Origin: Bacillota bacterium
GTDB lineage: Bacteria; Bacillota; Dehalobacteriia; UBA4068; UBA4997
Direction: 5' to 3'
Assembly: GCA_021771915.1 (NCBI GenBank)
Contig: JAETNY010000010.1
Span: forward strand, 33,319 to 97,318
DNA: 64,000 nt
The notes beneath the pieces were generated by a model that was not told the DNA's origin, ran no database searches, and worked only from the letters and a program-made list of their open reading frames with translations. A program made the position numbers and the translations under genes. Of this stretch, positions 8,213-16,184 are shown piece by piece. Position 1 is the stretch's first letter, and the number at the start of each line of letters is the position of its first letter.

Positions 8213-8294
8213 ATAGTCTATTCACCCTTTGTTTTGGAAACTCCCAATGTAACTGTATCTCCCTCTTTCGGCAAAAACTCGGACTGTTTCTTAT

Positions 8295-8323
8295 ATTTTA
8301 GCATATTTCGGCAGGTCTGTAAA
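8295..8323 (-). promoter_or_regulatory. Promoter of the Lrp-family gene
   Basis: Minus strand TTTACA (8323-8318), 17 bp, TAAAAT (8300-8295), with TGC before the -10 as an extended element. Confidence 0.75.
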
Positions 8324-8362
8324 TAAGTTTTTTTGAGAAAAAACCGATATGCCCGAAAAAAA

Positions 8363-9292
8363 TTATTTTAAGAAACCGCTAATTATTTGGGCTTCTGCTT
8401 CTGCTTCAGTTAAACCTAATGTTTGCAGTTTTAATATTTGTTCACCGGCAATTTTGCCGATGGCAGCTTCATGAATTAAACTGGCGTCCAGATGATTGGC
8501 AACAATTTCCGGAATGGCGGATATTTTGGCAGAGTCCATAATAATGCCGTCACATTCTGAATGGCCGCTGCAAGGCGCATTGCCGACAATGTTGGAGCAG
8601 AATATCTGCTGGCTCTGGCCGGCCGCCACGGAACGAGATGAAACGCTGCAAGCTGCACCGGCACCGTTCATTTCCACATTAAAATGCGTTTCTGCCAGCT
8701 GGTTGCCGTGAGTCATTATTTTTTCCTTAACCACCAGCGTGGCGCCGTTTTGCAAAATAGCGTCGGTGCGGCGAATTGTGGAGTCTACACCCTTAATCTG
8801 CACGGTTTCCATTTCCAGGTAGGAGTCTGGCGCCAGTTCCGCTACCGTGTGTGGGTTCATAATGCGTTGACCGCTGCCATCGCCCTCGCCGTAATGTTTT
8901 TCAATATAGCGCACGCGCGCACCACGGCCAACAAAGAATCGGTGCAGTCCGTCATGCTCGGCTTTGTCCGCGCCGCCGTTATGAATACCGCAGCCGGCAA
9001 CAATTATCACATCAGCGCCCTCGCCAATATAGAAATCATTGTAAACCGTTTCTGTCAGGCCGCTTTCACTCAATACCACTGGAATATGCACGCTTTCATT
9101 GACCGTGCCGGGCTTGATGTGCACGTCAATGCCGGGCTTATCCTCTTTGGTGGTAATTTGAATGTTAGCGGTGCTGCGCCGGCCGCCGGACTGGCCGTTC
9201 AGGCGCAGGTTATAGGCGCCGCTGGGAGTGTCATGCAAATCCGCCACGGCGGCCAGCAGGTTTCTGGTGATGCCGTCCAGTTGTTTAGTCAT
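8363..9292 (-). CDS. sufB: SufB/SufD-type Fe-S cluster scaffold subunit
   Basis: A 309-residue beta-helix-type SufBD protein, the partner of SufC in Fe-S cluster assembly. Family features are the DVIIVAGCGIHNGG segment, the long repetitive middle part, and the conserved C-terminal region with cysteines and histidine around SNIVGNAPCSGHSECDG. It is much shorter than proteobacterial SufB (about 480 residues) and matches the single SufBD protein of minimal SufCB systems. Start: the frame is open to 9376, but ATG 9292 has GGAGGGGCG upstream and overlaps the sufC stop by 8 nt. No sufS, sufU or second sufD is nearby. Whether it should be called sufB or sufD is a matter of convention. Confidence 0.85.
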   Translation of the reverse strand: MTKQLDGITRNLLAAVADLHDTPSGAYNLRLNGQSGGRRSTANIQITTKEDKPGIDVHIKPGTVNESVHIPVVLSESGLTETVYNDFYIGEGADVIIVAGCGIHNGGADKAEHDGLHRFFVGRGARVRYIEKHYGEGDGSGQRIMNPHTVAELAPDSYLEMETVQIKGVDSTIRRTDAILQNGATLVVKEKIMTHGNQLAETHFNVEMNGAGAACSVSSRSVAAGQSQQIFCSNIVGNAPCSGHSECDGIIMDSAKISAIPEIVANHLDASLIHEAAIGKIAGEQILKLQTLGLTEAEAEAQIISGFLK

Positions 9293-10016
9293 TGCGCGCC
9301 CCTCCTTTGCAGTTGTATTTGTAATCAATATTGATAAGCTGGGGCAGAATGGTTTCCCGTTTGCCCTGGCTGGCAATTTGACCGCCGGAAAGCACTATCA
9401 GTTCATCGGCAATCGCTAAGATGCGCTCCTGATGTGAGATTACGATTATGCTGGCGGCGCTTTGATTACGCAGATTGGTAAAAACTTCAATCAGATTGTT
9501 AAAACTCCAGAGGTCAATGCCTGCTTCTGGTTCATCGAATAGGGCCAGTTTGGTTTGGTCGCCGCGCGCCAGCAGACCGGCAATTTCTATGCGTTTTAAT
9601 TCGCCGCCGGAAAGTTTGCCGTCTACCTCCCGATTGACATAATCACGGGCGCATAAGCCTACTTCAGAAAGGTATTCGCAAACCTCTGCGGTGGAAAGTT
9701 TTTTATCCATGCCGGCGGCCAGAGAAATTAAATCTGTTACGGTTAAGCCTTTGAAGCGAACCGGCTGCTGAAAGGCAAAGCTTAGACCCAGTCGGGCACG
9801 CTCGGTTATACCCAAATCTGTAATATCCTGGCCGTTGAAAATTATCTGACCCTGGCTGGGCTTTTCAATACCCATAATCAGCCGGGCCAGCGTGGTTTTG
9901 CCACTGCCATTGGGACCGGTTATTACTACAAAACGGTTATCAGCAATTTGCAGGCTGACGTCATGCAGAATGTCACGGTCGGCAGTCTGAAAATATATAT
10001 TTTTTAATTCTAACAT
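9285..10016 (-). CDS. sufC: Fe-S cluster assembly ATPase SufC
   Basis: A 243-residue ABC-type ATPase with Walker A GPNGSGKTTLA at about 34-44, Q-loop region FAFQQPVRFKG, signature KLSGGELKRIEIA, Walker B LALFDEPEAGIDLW and switch histidine VISHQ. The EAGID variant after Walker B is typical of SufC. It energises cluster assembly on the SufB-type scaffold encoded immediately downstream, with an 8-nt overlap between the genes. It lies 48 nt downstream of the FNT channel gene and is probably in one operon with it. Confidence 0.93.
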   Translation of the reverse strand: MLELKNIYFQTADRDILHDVSLQIADNRFVVITGPNGSGKTTLARLIMGIEKPSQGQIIFNGQDITDLGITERARLGLSFAFQQPVRFKGLTVTDLISLAAGMDKKLSTAEVCEYLSEVGLCARDYVNREVDGKLSGGELKRIEIAGLLARGDQTKLALFDEPEAGIDLWSFNNLIEVFTNLRNQSAASIIVISHQERILAIADELIVLSGGQIASQGKRETILPQLINIDYKYNCKGGARND

Positions 10017-10064
10017 CTTTTTAAATCACCTCATTTTCTGCATTTTGCCTGAATTGACTATATC

Positions 10065-10715
10065 TTAGAAGTTCTGCAACTTGTCTTTTAATATACGGCA
10101 GCCAGGCAGCAGCAAGCCGCCAACGGCGTTACCCAGCGTCATAATCAGCAGCCAAAGCCAGGTGTGGGCATTCCAGACGTCGGCCATGGCAAAATAAAAC
10201 ATGTTGGCAACGCAGTGTTCAAAGCCGCAGATAATAAAGACGGCTACGCCGAAGAACAATCCCAGATATTTGCCCAGTTCATGGCCGTTACTACGGAAAC
10301 CATCAACGGCAATATACATTAATATATTACAAAAAACAGCAAGCACAAAAATGCTTAAAGCGCCGTCGGCCAGCTTAACAGCGGCTATATTGCCGGCTTT
10401 TTCGGTAAAGGCTGATGACAGACGCGTCATGTTCAGCAGCGCGGCCACCGTACAGGTGCCGAGCAGATTGCCCAGCCAAACCACCAGCAGAAACAGCAGG
10501 TATGACGGGGGTTGTCCCCAGGTATAGCCTACCTTGCCGGTGAACAGGTTGAAGCCGTTAACGCAGACTGTAAATAAACCAACGGTGAAGAACAGGGCGC
10601 CGAGAATTTTGTTGTCAATGGCCAGAAAAACGGCGCCGCCCAGGCCAATGGCCAGACCGGCCAAAATGGCATAAATAAAATCGGCCAAAAGTGTGGGAAA
10701 ATATTTTTCTTTCAT
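10065..10715 (-). CDS. Formate/nitrite transporter (FNT) family channel
   Basis: A 216-residue protein made of hydrophobic helices, matching the FNT family of pentameric channels for formate, nitrite or hydrosulfide. Recognisable features are the GLAIGLGGAVFLA segment, LFTGKVGY after the re-entrant loop (FNT proteins usually have LFTG), LVVWLGNLLG and FCNILMY, and the GFEHCVANMFY motif that carries the pore histidine. It is about 40-60 residues shorter than FocA. The sequence cannot decide which anion is carried. It sits between ybaK (30 nt) and sufC (48 nt), so a hydrosulfide or formate role linked to Fe-S metabolism is possible but unproven. Confidence 0.85.
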   Translation of the reverse strand: MKEKYFPTLLADFIYAILAGLAIGLGGAVFLAIDNKILGALFFTVGLFTVCVNGFNLFTGKVGYTWGQPPSYLLFLLVVWLGNLLGTCTVAALLNMTRLSSAFTEKAGNIAAVKLADGALSIFVLAVFCNILMYIAVDGFRSNGHELGKYLGLFFGVAVFIICGFEHCVANMFYFAMADVWNAHTWLWLLIMTLGNAVGGLLLPGCRILKDKLQNF

Positions 10716-10745
10716 ATTATAGTATCCTTAATTGTTCATATTTAT

Positions 10746-11225
10746 TTAAGCCTGCCAATCTTTGCAGACATTGACCCATTTCTGGCTTTTGCTCAGGCGT
10801 TCCAACTCTTCCAGATTTAAGCGTACCGCGCTGTTGCTGCTGCCGGCAGCCGGGTAAACGGTTGTAAAACGGCGCAGTGATTCGTCAAGATACACTTTAA
10901 CGCCGGGATTTATGGCAAAGGGACAAACGCCGCCCACAGCATGGCCGATTACGCTTTCTGCGTCAGCGGCCGGCAGCATTTTGGCTTTGAAACCAAATTC
11001 CTGTTTAAAGCGAGAGTTGTCAACTTTGGCGTCGCCAGCCGCAACAATTAGCAGACAGCCGTTTTCCGGCTCAATAAAGGCCAGACTTTTGGCGATATGC
11101 GCCGGCTCACAGCCCACGGCTTTGGCCGCCATTTCTACCGTGGCGCTGGCTCCCGGTTCTGTAAATTCCAGAATACGGTCAGCTAGTCCCTGACTGGTTA
11201 AATACTGTTTAACTTTTTCTAACAT
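10746..11225 (-). CDS. YbaK/EbsC-family aminoacyl-tRNA deacylase
   Basis: A 159-residue protein of the YbaK/ProX trans-editing family, which hydrolyses mischarged tRNAs such as Cys-tRNA(Pro). The family markers are AAKAVGCEPAHIAKSLAF with the conserved lysine, LLIVAAGDAKVD, and the GHAVGGVCPFAI segment. It is the first gene of the leftward ybaK-FNT-sufC-sufB run, with a good promoter at 11314-11342 and an upstream AGGAGG. Substrate specificity within the family cannot be told from sequence. Confidence 0.88.
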   Translation of the reverse strand: MLEKVKQYLTSQGLADRILEFTEPGASATVEMAAKAVGCEPAHIAKSLAFIEPENGCLLIVAAGDAKVDNSRFKQEFGFKAKMLPAADAESVIGHAVGGVCPFAINPGVKVYLDESLRRFTTVYPAAGSSNSAVRLNLEELERLSKSQKWVNVCKDWQA

Positions 11226-11313
11226 TATGTTTATACCTCCTATAAGAAACTGCGGTAATTACTTTTTATGTTTAAAAATTTTATTACCTAGCTTTTTAAT
11301 AGACTATCTGTTT

Positions 11314-11342
11314 ATTTTATACATATACAGGCAATTTGTCAA
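11314..11342 (-). promoter_or_regulatory. Promoter of the ybaK-FNT-suf operon
   Basis: Minus strand TTGACA (11342-11337), 17 bp, TAAAAT (11319-11314). No Fe-S-responsive or Rrf2-type operator is recognisable. Confidence 0.75.
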
Positions 11343-11357
11343 GCTTTTTGGCCTATA

Positions 11358-11400
11358 AAATAACAGCCGCGTTTCTATGAGTGGAAGGCTGCTGTTATTT
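11358..11400. other. Imperfect inverted repeat in a divergent intergenic region
   Basis: AAATAACAGC (11358-11367) pairs with GCTGTTATTT (11391-11400), with partial inner pairing. It lies between divergent genes, where a terminator is not expected. Confidence 0.5.
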
Positions 11401-11439
11401 GTTGCAATTTAGGTAAGACAGATAGAATTGAAAAAAGTA

Positions 11440-11478
11440 CAAGCCTGCACCGTAAGGTGTGGGCTTGCTTTTTGTTTT
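11440..11478 (+). terminator. Intrinsic terminator directly upstream of a response-regulator gene
   Basis: A continuous 12-bp stem (two wobble pairs) runs from CAAGCC at 11440 to GGCTTG at 11467 around a GTAA loop, followed by CTTTTTGTTTT. No plus-strand gene precedes it. It may end an unrecognised small RNA, act as an attenuator, or be left from a lost gene. Confidence 0.7.
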
Positions 11479-11484
11479 AAAAGT

Positions 11485-11493
11485 TGCTAAAAT
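11485..11493 (+). promoter_or_regulatory. Extended -10 promoter of the two-component pair
   Basis: TGCTAAAAT sits 22 nt before the response regulator start, which has the ribosome site AAGGGGGAG. No clear -35. Confidence 0.5.
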
Positions 11494-11515
11494 ATAGGAA
11501 CAAGGGGGAGCGTTT

Positions 11516-12187
11516 ATGTATAAAATTTTGCTGGTGGAAGATGATCGGGCTATTGCGCAGGCCATTTGCCGCCACATTACGGCTTGGGGGTTGGAAATTA
11601 AGGCGGCCGGTAATTTCCGGGATATTATGGCCGAGTTTTTAGCATATGACCCTCAGCTGGTGCTGCTGGATATTTCTCTGCCTTATTTTAACGGTTATCA
11701 TTGGTGTGAACAAATCCGTCAAATTTCCAGGGTGCCGATAATCTTCATTTCTTCGGCGGCGGATAATTTGAATATTGTAATGGCTATCAATCAGGGCGCT
11801 GATGATTTTATTGCCAAGCCGTTTGATTTAACAGTATTGACGGCGAAAATTCAGGCGGCGCTGCGCCGGGCCTATAATTTTACGGGTCAGACCGTTGCCT
11901 TGCAGCACCGCGGCGCTCGGCTGAATATTGGTAATGCAAGCCTGACTTATCAGGAGCAACGATTGGATTTAAGCAAAAACGACCTGCGCATTTTACAGGT
12001 TTTACTGGAAAATCAGGGCAGTGTAGTCAGCCGTAACACTTTAATGGAGCGGCTTTGGGAAACAAACAGTTTTATTGATGAAAATACGCTGACGGTCAGT
12101 GTGGCGCGCCTGCGCAAAAAGCTGGACGCGATTGGACTGACGGATTTTATCAGCACCAAAAAAGGTCTGGGTTATGTTATCCTTTAA
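11516..12187 (+). CDS. OmpR/BceR-type response regulator
   Basis: A 223-residue regulator: receiver domain at 1-115 with acidic pocket VEDD, phospho-acceptor D51 in LLDISLPYFNG, conserved threonine/serine in FISSA and lysine in IAKPF, then an OmpR-type winged helix at about 128-222 (LSKNDLRILQVLLENQGSVVSR, TVSVARLRKKL, KKGLGYVI). The sequence is closest in style to BceR/GraR regulators that respond to cell-envelope antibiotics. The cognate kinase follows after 30 nt. Confidence 0.92.
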   Translation: MYKILLVEDDRAIAQAICRHITAWGLEIKAAGNFRDIMAEFLAYDPQLVLLDISLPYFNGYHWCEQIRQISRVPIIFISSAADNLNIVMAINQGADDFIAKPFDLTVLTAKIQAALRRAYNFTGQTVALQHRGARLNIGNASLTYQEQRLDLSKNDLRILQVLLENQGSVVSRNTLMERLWETNSFIDENTLTVSVARLRKKLDAIGLTDFISTKKGLGYVIL

Positions 12188-12217
12188 TTTAGTTAAAAAC
12201 AGAAAGGCGGCGGCAAT

Positions 12218-13228
12218 ATGCAGATTTTTCTGAAGTATTTGCAAAATCATTTGTTGGGGCTGCTTTTGCCGCCGATTTGGGCGCTGTTTCTGTTTACTAT
12301 TTTTTGGCTTTATCAGCTGCCGCTTTTCACGCTGTTTTATGCGCTGCTTGTTTGTCTGCTGATTAGCTTGCTGTTTATAGCAGTCGATTATTGGCGTTGG
12401 CGTCGCCTGCATTTGTCAATGCAGGGGCTGGGTGTGGTTTTGCAGGTGGATTATCACCAGCTGCCGCCGCCTAAAAATTTATTGGAGCAGGACTGGCACG
12501 ATATTTTTATGGAAGTTTGCGATTATAAACAGCAGCAGTTGGAAACGATGCAGGCGGTTTGTAGCAATATGACAGATTATTTTACCGTTTGGGGACACCA
12601 AATTAAAACGCCGTTGGCGGCGCTGCGCTTACAGCTGCAAGGTGAGCCGCTGGAGCAGGTGCAGGAGATTGAAAGTTATGTGGAAATGCTGCTGACCTAT
12701 TTGCATTTGGAGGCCAAGGCCAGCGATTATGTTATTCGGCAGACGGATTTGGACGATGTGGTGCAGCAGGCGGTGCGCCATTTTGCGCCCCAGTTTATTC
12801 GCCGTCATCTGCGCCTGAATTATCAGCCTTTTGGCGTGAGCGCCCTGACGGACGCGCGCTGGCTGCTTTTTGTGCTGGAGCAGGTTCTGGCTAACGCCTT
12901 GAAATATACGCCAGATGTAGCTCCGCCCCAGGAAAATACAATTACTATCTCTCTGGAGCCGCCGCTTACCCTTTGCGTGGCGGATACCGGCATTGGCATC
13001 GCGCCGGAGGATTTGGCGCGTATTTTTGACCAGGGCTATACCGGTCAAAACGGCCGGGCGCTTGATACGGTCAGCCTGCCCGGTCAGCAGAAAGCCAGCG
13101 GCTTGGGTTTGTATCTCTGTCAGCGTATTTGCGCCAATTTGGGGCACCGCATTTGGGCACATTCTGTGCTTGACGAGGGTACGGTAATAAAAATTGATTT
13201 AGCCAGCCGGCCGCAGATTTGGGAGTAA
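12218..13228 (+). CDS. Intramembrane-sensing (BceS/GraS-type) histidine kinase
   Basis: A 336-residue kinase. Two membrane helices at about 10-58 are joined by almost no external loop, which is the mark of intramembrane-sensing kinases. The H-box is WGHQIKTPLAAL, and the HATPase region contains an N-box (LEQVLANALKYTP), a G1 box (VADTGIGIAPED) and GLGLYLCQRI. Kinases of this type usually sense flux through a BceAB-type peptide transporter encoded next door. None is present here: a terminator follows and the next ABC genes are a convergent amino acid importer. The transporter may be elsewhere or the signal may differ. Confidence 0.9.
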   Translation: MQIFLKYLQNHLLGLLLPPIWALFLFTIFWLYQLPLFTLFYALLVCLLISLLFIAVDYWRWRRLHLSMQGLGVVLQVDYHQLPPPKNLLEQDWHDIFMEVCDYKQQQLETMQAVCSNMTDYFTVWGHQIKTPLAALRLQLQGEPLEQVQEIESYVEMLLTYLHLEAKASDYVIRQTDLDDVVQQAVRHFAPQFIRRHLRLNYQPFGVSALTDARWLLFVLEQVLANALKYTPDVAPPQENTITISLEPPLTLCVADTGIGIAPEDLARIFDQGYTGQNGRALDTVSLPGQQKASGLGLYLCQRICANLGHRIWAHSVLDEGTVIKIDLASRPQIWE

Positions 13229-13235
13229 ATGTTCA

Positions 13236-13275
13236 TAAAAAACAAGCCGGCCCATCTTGGGGCTGGCTTGTTTTT
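13236..13275. terminator. Bidirectional intrinsic terminator
   Basis: ACAAGCC-G-GCCC pairs with GGGC-T-GGCTTGT, flanked by A-run and TTTTT. It serves the kinase gene and the convergent ABC importer operon. Confidence 0.9.
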
Positions 13276-13280
13276 GGCTT

Positions 13281-14045
13281 TTAATTATGAATAACGGAAC
13301 TTAAAAAATTTTTCAGACGCTCACTCTGTGGATTATCAAAAATATCTCGGGGCGAACCCTGTTCAATAATAGAGCCGTCCGCCATGAAGATAACCCGGTC
13401 TGCCACCTCCCGGGCAAAGCCCATTTCATGCGTTACAACCAGCATAGTCATGCGCTGCTCGGCCAGGGTTTTCATTACGTTTAATACCTCGCCGGTAATT
13501 TCCGGATCCAATGCCGAGGTTGGCTCATCGAATAGCATTAATTCCGGCTGCATGGCCAGTCCGCGCGCAATGGCGACGCGTTGTTTCTGGCCGCCGGAAA
13601 GCTGCGCCGGATAACGCTCGGCTTTGTCGGCCAGTCCCACCATTTCTAAAAGGCGTTTGGCCTCGGCCGCGGCTTCATCGGTGGGTTGTTTTTTTACCTT
13701 AATTGGCGCGTAGGTAATATTCGCCAGTGCTGTCATATGCGGAAAAAGGTTAAAATGCTGGAAAATCATGCCGATTTCACTGCAAATTCGGCGGATTTCT
13801 TTTTCCGGCAGATATTCCGGCTTGCCCTGTGGGGAGGTTACCAGCGTTCGGCCGTTGATAATAATTTCCCCAGAGGTTATTTTTTCCAGATAGTTGACGG
13901 AGCGCAGCAGGGTGCTTTTGCCGGAACCGGAGGGGCCGATGATTGCCACGGTTTCTCCTTTGGCAACATGCAGGGATACATTGTTTAGCGCCTGCACATT
14001 GCCAAAGCGTTTGCAAATGTTGTTTAATTCCAGTAAGGCGGCCAT
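13281..14045 (-). CDS. Polar amino acid ABC transporter ATPase (GlnQ-type)
   Basis: A 254-residue ABC ATPase: Walker [13 protein letters not shown] at about 38-49, Q-loop [18 protein letters not shown], signature [17 protein letters not shown], Walker [15 protein letters not shown] and the H-loop [11 protein letters not shown]. These are signatures of the polar amino acid uptake family (GlnQ/GltL). It starts 2 nt after the permease stop and is the last gene of the three-gene import operon. The amino acid carried (Gln, Glu, Cys, Arg or other) cannot be told. Confidence 0.93.
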   Translation of the reverse strand: MAALLELNNICKRFGNVQALNNVSLHVAKGETVAIIGPSGSGKSTLLRSVNYLEKITSGEIIINGRTLVTSPQGKPEYLPEKEIRRICSEIGMIFQHFNLFPHMTALANITYAPIKVKKQPTDEAAAEAKRLLEMVGLADKAERYPAQLSGGQKQRVAIARGLAMQPELMLFDEPTSALDPEITGEVLNVMKTLAEQRMTMLVVTHEMGFAREVADRVIFMADGSIIEQGSPRDIFDNPQSERLKNFLSSVIHN

Positions 14046-14047
14046 GG

Positions 14048-14746
14048 TTATTCACTCCTCTGTTCATGCCGGGAAAAGCGTTTTTCCAAATAACTTTGCA
14101 GTTTGGTCAGGGCAAAAGTCAGTATCAGGTAAATGATGGCGGCCAGCAAATAGGCCATCAGGTTGCCGTCGCGGTTTACGGCGGCGCGTGAGGCTTTTAG
14201 CAACTCCGTCACACCCAGTGCATAAACCAGCGAGGTATCCTTAACCAGTGTAATCATCTCATTGCCCACGGCCGGTAGCACTACGCGTACCATTTGCGGC
14301 AGCACAATACCGCAAATAGTCTGCGTGCGGCTTAAACCAAGACAGGCGGCGGCTTCATATTGCCCCCGGTCAATGGATTTAATGCCGCCGCGGTAAATTT
14401 CAGAGAGATAAGCGGCATAATTCAGCACAAAAGTAATCATGGCCGAGGTTACTGCGTCAATCATCAAGCCAGTATAGATAGGCAGAATAAAATAGACAAA
14501 AAACAGTTGCAACATCAGCGGCGTGCCGCGGAAAATGAAAACATAAAAACGGCAGAACCAGCGTATTGGCCACCAGCGGCTTTCACTGCCTAACGCCAGC
14601 GGCAGACCCAGCGGAATAGAAAAAATCAGGGTGACCAGAAACACCTTGATAGTCATGAGCGTGCCTTTAAGCAGGGAGGGCAGAATTAGTTCTGCATAAT
14701 TCAGGTTGGCGGATAGCCAGTCTGTAAAATCAGCCAGAAAATCCAT
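14048..14746 (-). CDS. Polar amino acid ABC transporter permease
   Basis: A 232-residue HisMQ-type permease with about five membrane helices. The N-terminal [20 protein letters not shown] and [17 protein letters not shown] are family motifs, and the EAA loop reads [22 protein letters not shown]. It probably homodimerises because only one permease gene is present. A strong hairpin lies between it and the binding-protein gene upstream, as is common for keeping permease expression below that of the binding protein. Confidence 0.92.
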   Translation of the reverse strand: MDFLADFTDWLSANLNYAELILPSLLKGTLMTIKVFLVTLIFSIPLGLPLALGSESRWWPIRWFCRFYVFIFRGTPLMLQLFFVYFILPIYTGLMIDAVTSAMITFVLNYAAYLSEIYRGGIKSIDRGQYEAAACLGLSRTQTICGIVLPQMVRVVLPAVGNEMITLVKDTSLVYALGVTELLKASRAAVNRDGNLMAYLLAAIIYLILTFALTKLQSYLEKRFSRHEQRSE

Positions 14747-14769
14747 AGCAAAAATCCTTTATTCCAAAG

Positions 14770-14806
14770 CAGTTCAACAGCGCCCGGCAAAGGCACTGTT
14801 GAACTG
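14770..14806 (-). other. Intercistronic hairpin after the binding-protein gene
   Basis: CAGTTCAACAG-C-GCC pairs with GGC-A-CTGTTGAACTG. Without a T-run on the minus-strand side it is more likely an mRNA-stabilising or attenuating stem than a full terminator. Confidence 0.7.
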
Positions 14807-14835
14807 GGGTTGTTATTATCAATTAAGTTATAGGT

Positions 14836-15699
14836 TTAATCCACCAGAATAACAATATTGGTGCCGAACCATTTTTCAGAAATTTCCGCAGCCTTGCCGT
14901 TATCAATCAAAGCCTGAATAGCTTCATTAATTTTATCAGCTACGTCAGTTTCACCCTTGCGGCAGCCGATTGCATAGAAGTCGTCGCCAAAGCCAAAATC
15001 ACAAACGCTCATAGCGTTATCCATGTTGGCGTTTTTGTATTCGCCCAGCACCTGGTCAACCACAATAGCCTGTACGCGGCCGCCCTGCATAGCCAGAATG
15101 GCTTCGTCATAAGTGGCGTATTCGGTAACATTAGCTTCAAAGGTGCTCCAATCCGGGTTTGCCTGCATGGTGGAAAGCGCCGCACTGCTAACCTGTGTAC
15201 CCAGAGTTACATTGGCCAAATCTGCGGTAGATGTAATATTCAGTTCAGGGTCTAAGGTCATGATTATGATTTTATTGTTCAAATATTTTTTAGTCAGAGA
15301 ATAAGCCTCAATACGTTCCGGCAGGACTGACATGCCGTTCCAGATGCAGTCAATGCGTTTGGAGGAAAGTTCCATATCTTTGGCGTCCCAGTCGATAGGC
15401 TTGAAAGTAACATCAAGACCCAGATATTCGCCGGCAGCATTGGCCAAATCAATATCAAAGCCCACCAGATTGCCGTCCTCATCGCGGAAGCCCATCGGTG
15501 CAAAGGCGTCGTCCAGGCCGACAATTAACTCGCCTTTATTTTCTATGTAGGCCCAACCGGTCAGTTCAGTTTCGTTCTGCTGATTATTGGCATTGTTTGC
15601 GTTCTGTTTTTGGTCAGAGTCAGAGCAGGCGGCCAACAGCCCCATAGCCAACAGACAGCTTAAAACCAGCAAAAATTTCTTCATTAAATTTTTCTTCAT
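14836..15699 (-). CDS. Polar amino acid ABC transporter substrate-binding lipoprotein
   Basis: A 287-residue lipoprotein. The signal peptide has lysines, a hydrophobic core and lipobox LLAAC, followed by an N/Q-rich linker and a type II periplasmic-binding fold (GELIVGLDDAFAPMGFRDEDG, VGFDIDLANAAGEYLG, DWDAKDMELSSKRIDCIWNG). It captures the amino acid for the permease and ATPase encoded downstream. Start: GTG 15714 and ATG 15699 are both in frame. ATG 15699 has AAAGTGAG upstream and gives a normal signal peptide. The operon has its own strong promoter. Confidence 0.92.
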   Translation of the reverse strand: MKKNLMKKFLLVLSCLLAMGLLAACSDSDQKQNANNANNQQNETELTGWAYIENKGELIVGLDDAFAPMGFRDEDGNLVGFDIDLANAAGEYLGLDVTFKPIDWDAKDMELSSKRIDCIWNGMSVLPERIEAYSLTKKYLNNKIIIMTLDPELNITSTADLANVTLGTQVSSAALSTMQANPDWSTFEANVTEYATYDEAILAMQGGRVQAIVVDQVLGEYKNANMDNAMSVCDFGFGDDFYAIGCRKGETDVADKINEAIQALIDNGKAAEISEKWFGTNIVILVD

Positions 15700-15782
15700 T
15701 TTGTAATCGCTCACTTTCTTTTGGTAAAAATAAAAAATAGTAGAAATTGCCGAGGCAAAATCTGCTTTATTTCGCTAAAGTG

Positions 15783-15811
15783 ATAATATCATAAACCCCG
15801 GGTAATGTCAA
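15783..15811 (-). promoter_or_regulatory. Promoter of the amino acid importer operon
   Basis: Minus strand TTGACA (15811-15806), 17 bp, TATTAT (15788-15783). It is back to back with the tRNA promoter. Confidence 0.85.
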
Positions 15812-15833
15812 GCATTTTTTTAAAAATTTATTA

Positions 15834-15862
15834 TTGACAAAAATAGCCTTGTGTGGTATAAT
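15834..15862 (+). promoter_or_regulatory. tRNA-Pro promoter
   Basis: Perfect consensus: TTGACA at 15834-15839, 17 bp, TATAAT at 15857-15862. The mature tRNA begins 12 nt further on. Confidence 0.9.
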
Positions 15863-15874
15863 AATCTGCGTTGA

Positions 15875-15951
15875 CGAGGTGTGGCTCAGTTTGGTAGAGC
15901 GCTGCGTTCGGGACGCAGAGGCCGCAGGTTCGAATCCTGTCACCTCGACCA
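15875..15951 (+). tRNA. tRNA-Pro (anticodon CGG)
   Basis: The acceptor stem CGAGGTG/CACCTCG, the D arm GCTCAGTTTGGTAGAGC, anticodon stem CTGCG/CGCAG with loop TTCGGGA (anticodon CGG) and the T arm with GGTTCGAATCC are all present. A is the discriminator base, and CCA is encoded at 15949-15951. It decodes CCG, a codon used often in this window. It is a single-gene transcript with its own promoter and terminator. Confidence 0.95.
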
Positions 15952-15982
15952 CCTTGGTGTATGTATGAAATAGCTACACAAT

Positions 15983-16016
15983 AAAGAAGCCGTCTGTTTA
16001 GCAGGCGGCTTCTTTT
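15983..16016 (+). terminator. tRNA-Pro terminator
   Basis: AGAAGCCG-T-CTG pairs with CAG-G-CGGCTTCT around TTTAG, ending in TTTT. Confidence 0.85.
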
Positions 16017-16184
16017 GTGAATGTTAGAATTTATTTAAGCAAATTTATAAAAATATAGGTGCAAAATTATTTTTTCTATGGTATAATATAGTATAATTTT
16101 ATCTTGAACAGATTGGACAAATTTAGGTGCTATTTGCCTTGTTAGGTATAGCTGGACTTAAGCAGGGAAATGGGGTCTTTAGTA
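16017..16184 (+). promoter_or_regulatory. AT-rich leader before the hybrid kinase gene
   Basis: A 168-nt stretch. It holds two overlapping -10 candidates (TATAAT at about 16081-16086 and 16091-16096) after an AT-rich run, with no convincing -35. No riboswitch or further gene is visible. Confidence 0.4.

Noticed and set aside
8684..9334. Long plus-strand frame of 216 codons
   Set aside because: It lies entirely antisense to sufB, where the family match is clear.
15767..15952. Minus-strand frame encoding MVEVTGFEPAASASRTQRS
   Set aside because: It is the antisense reading of the tRNA-Pro gene, a well-known spurious protein in databases.
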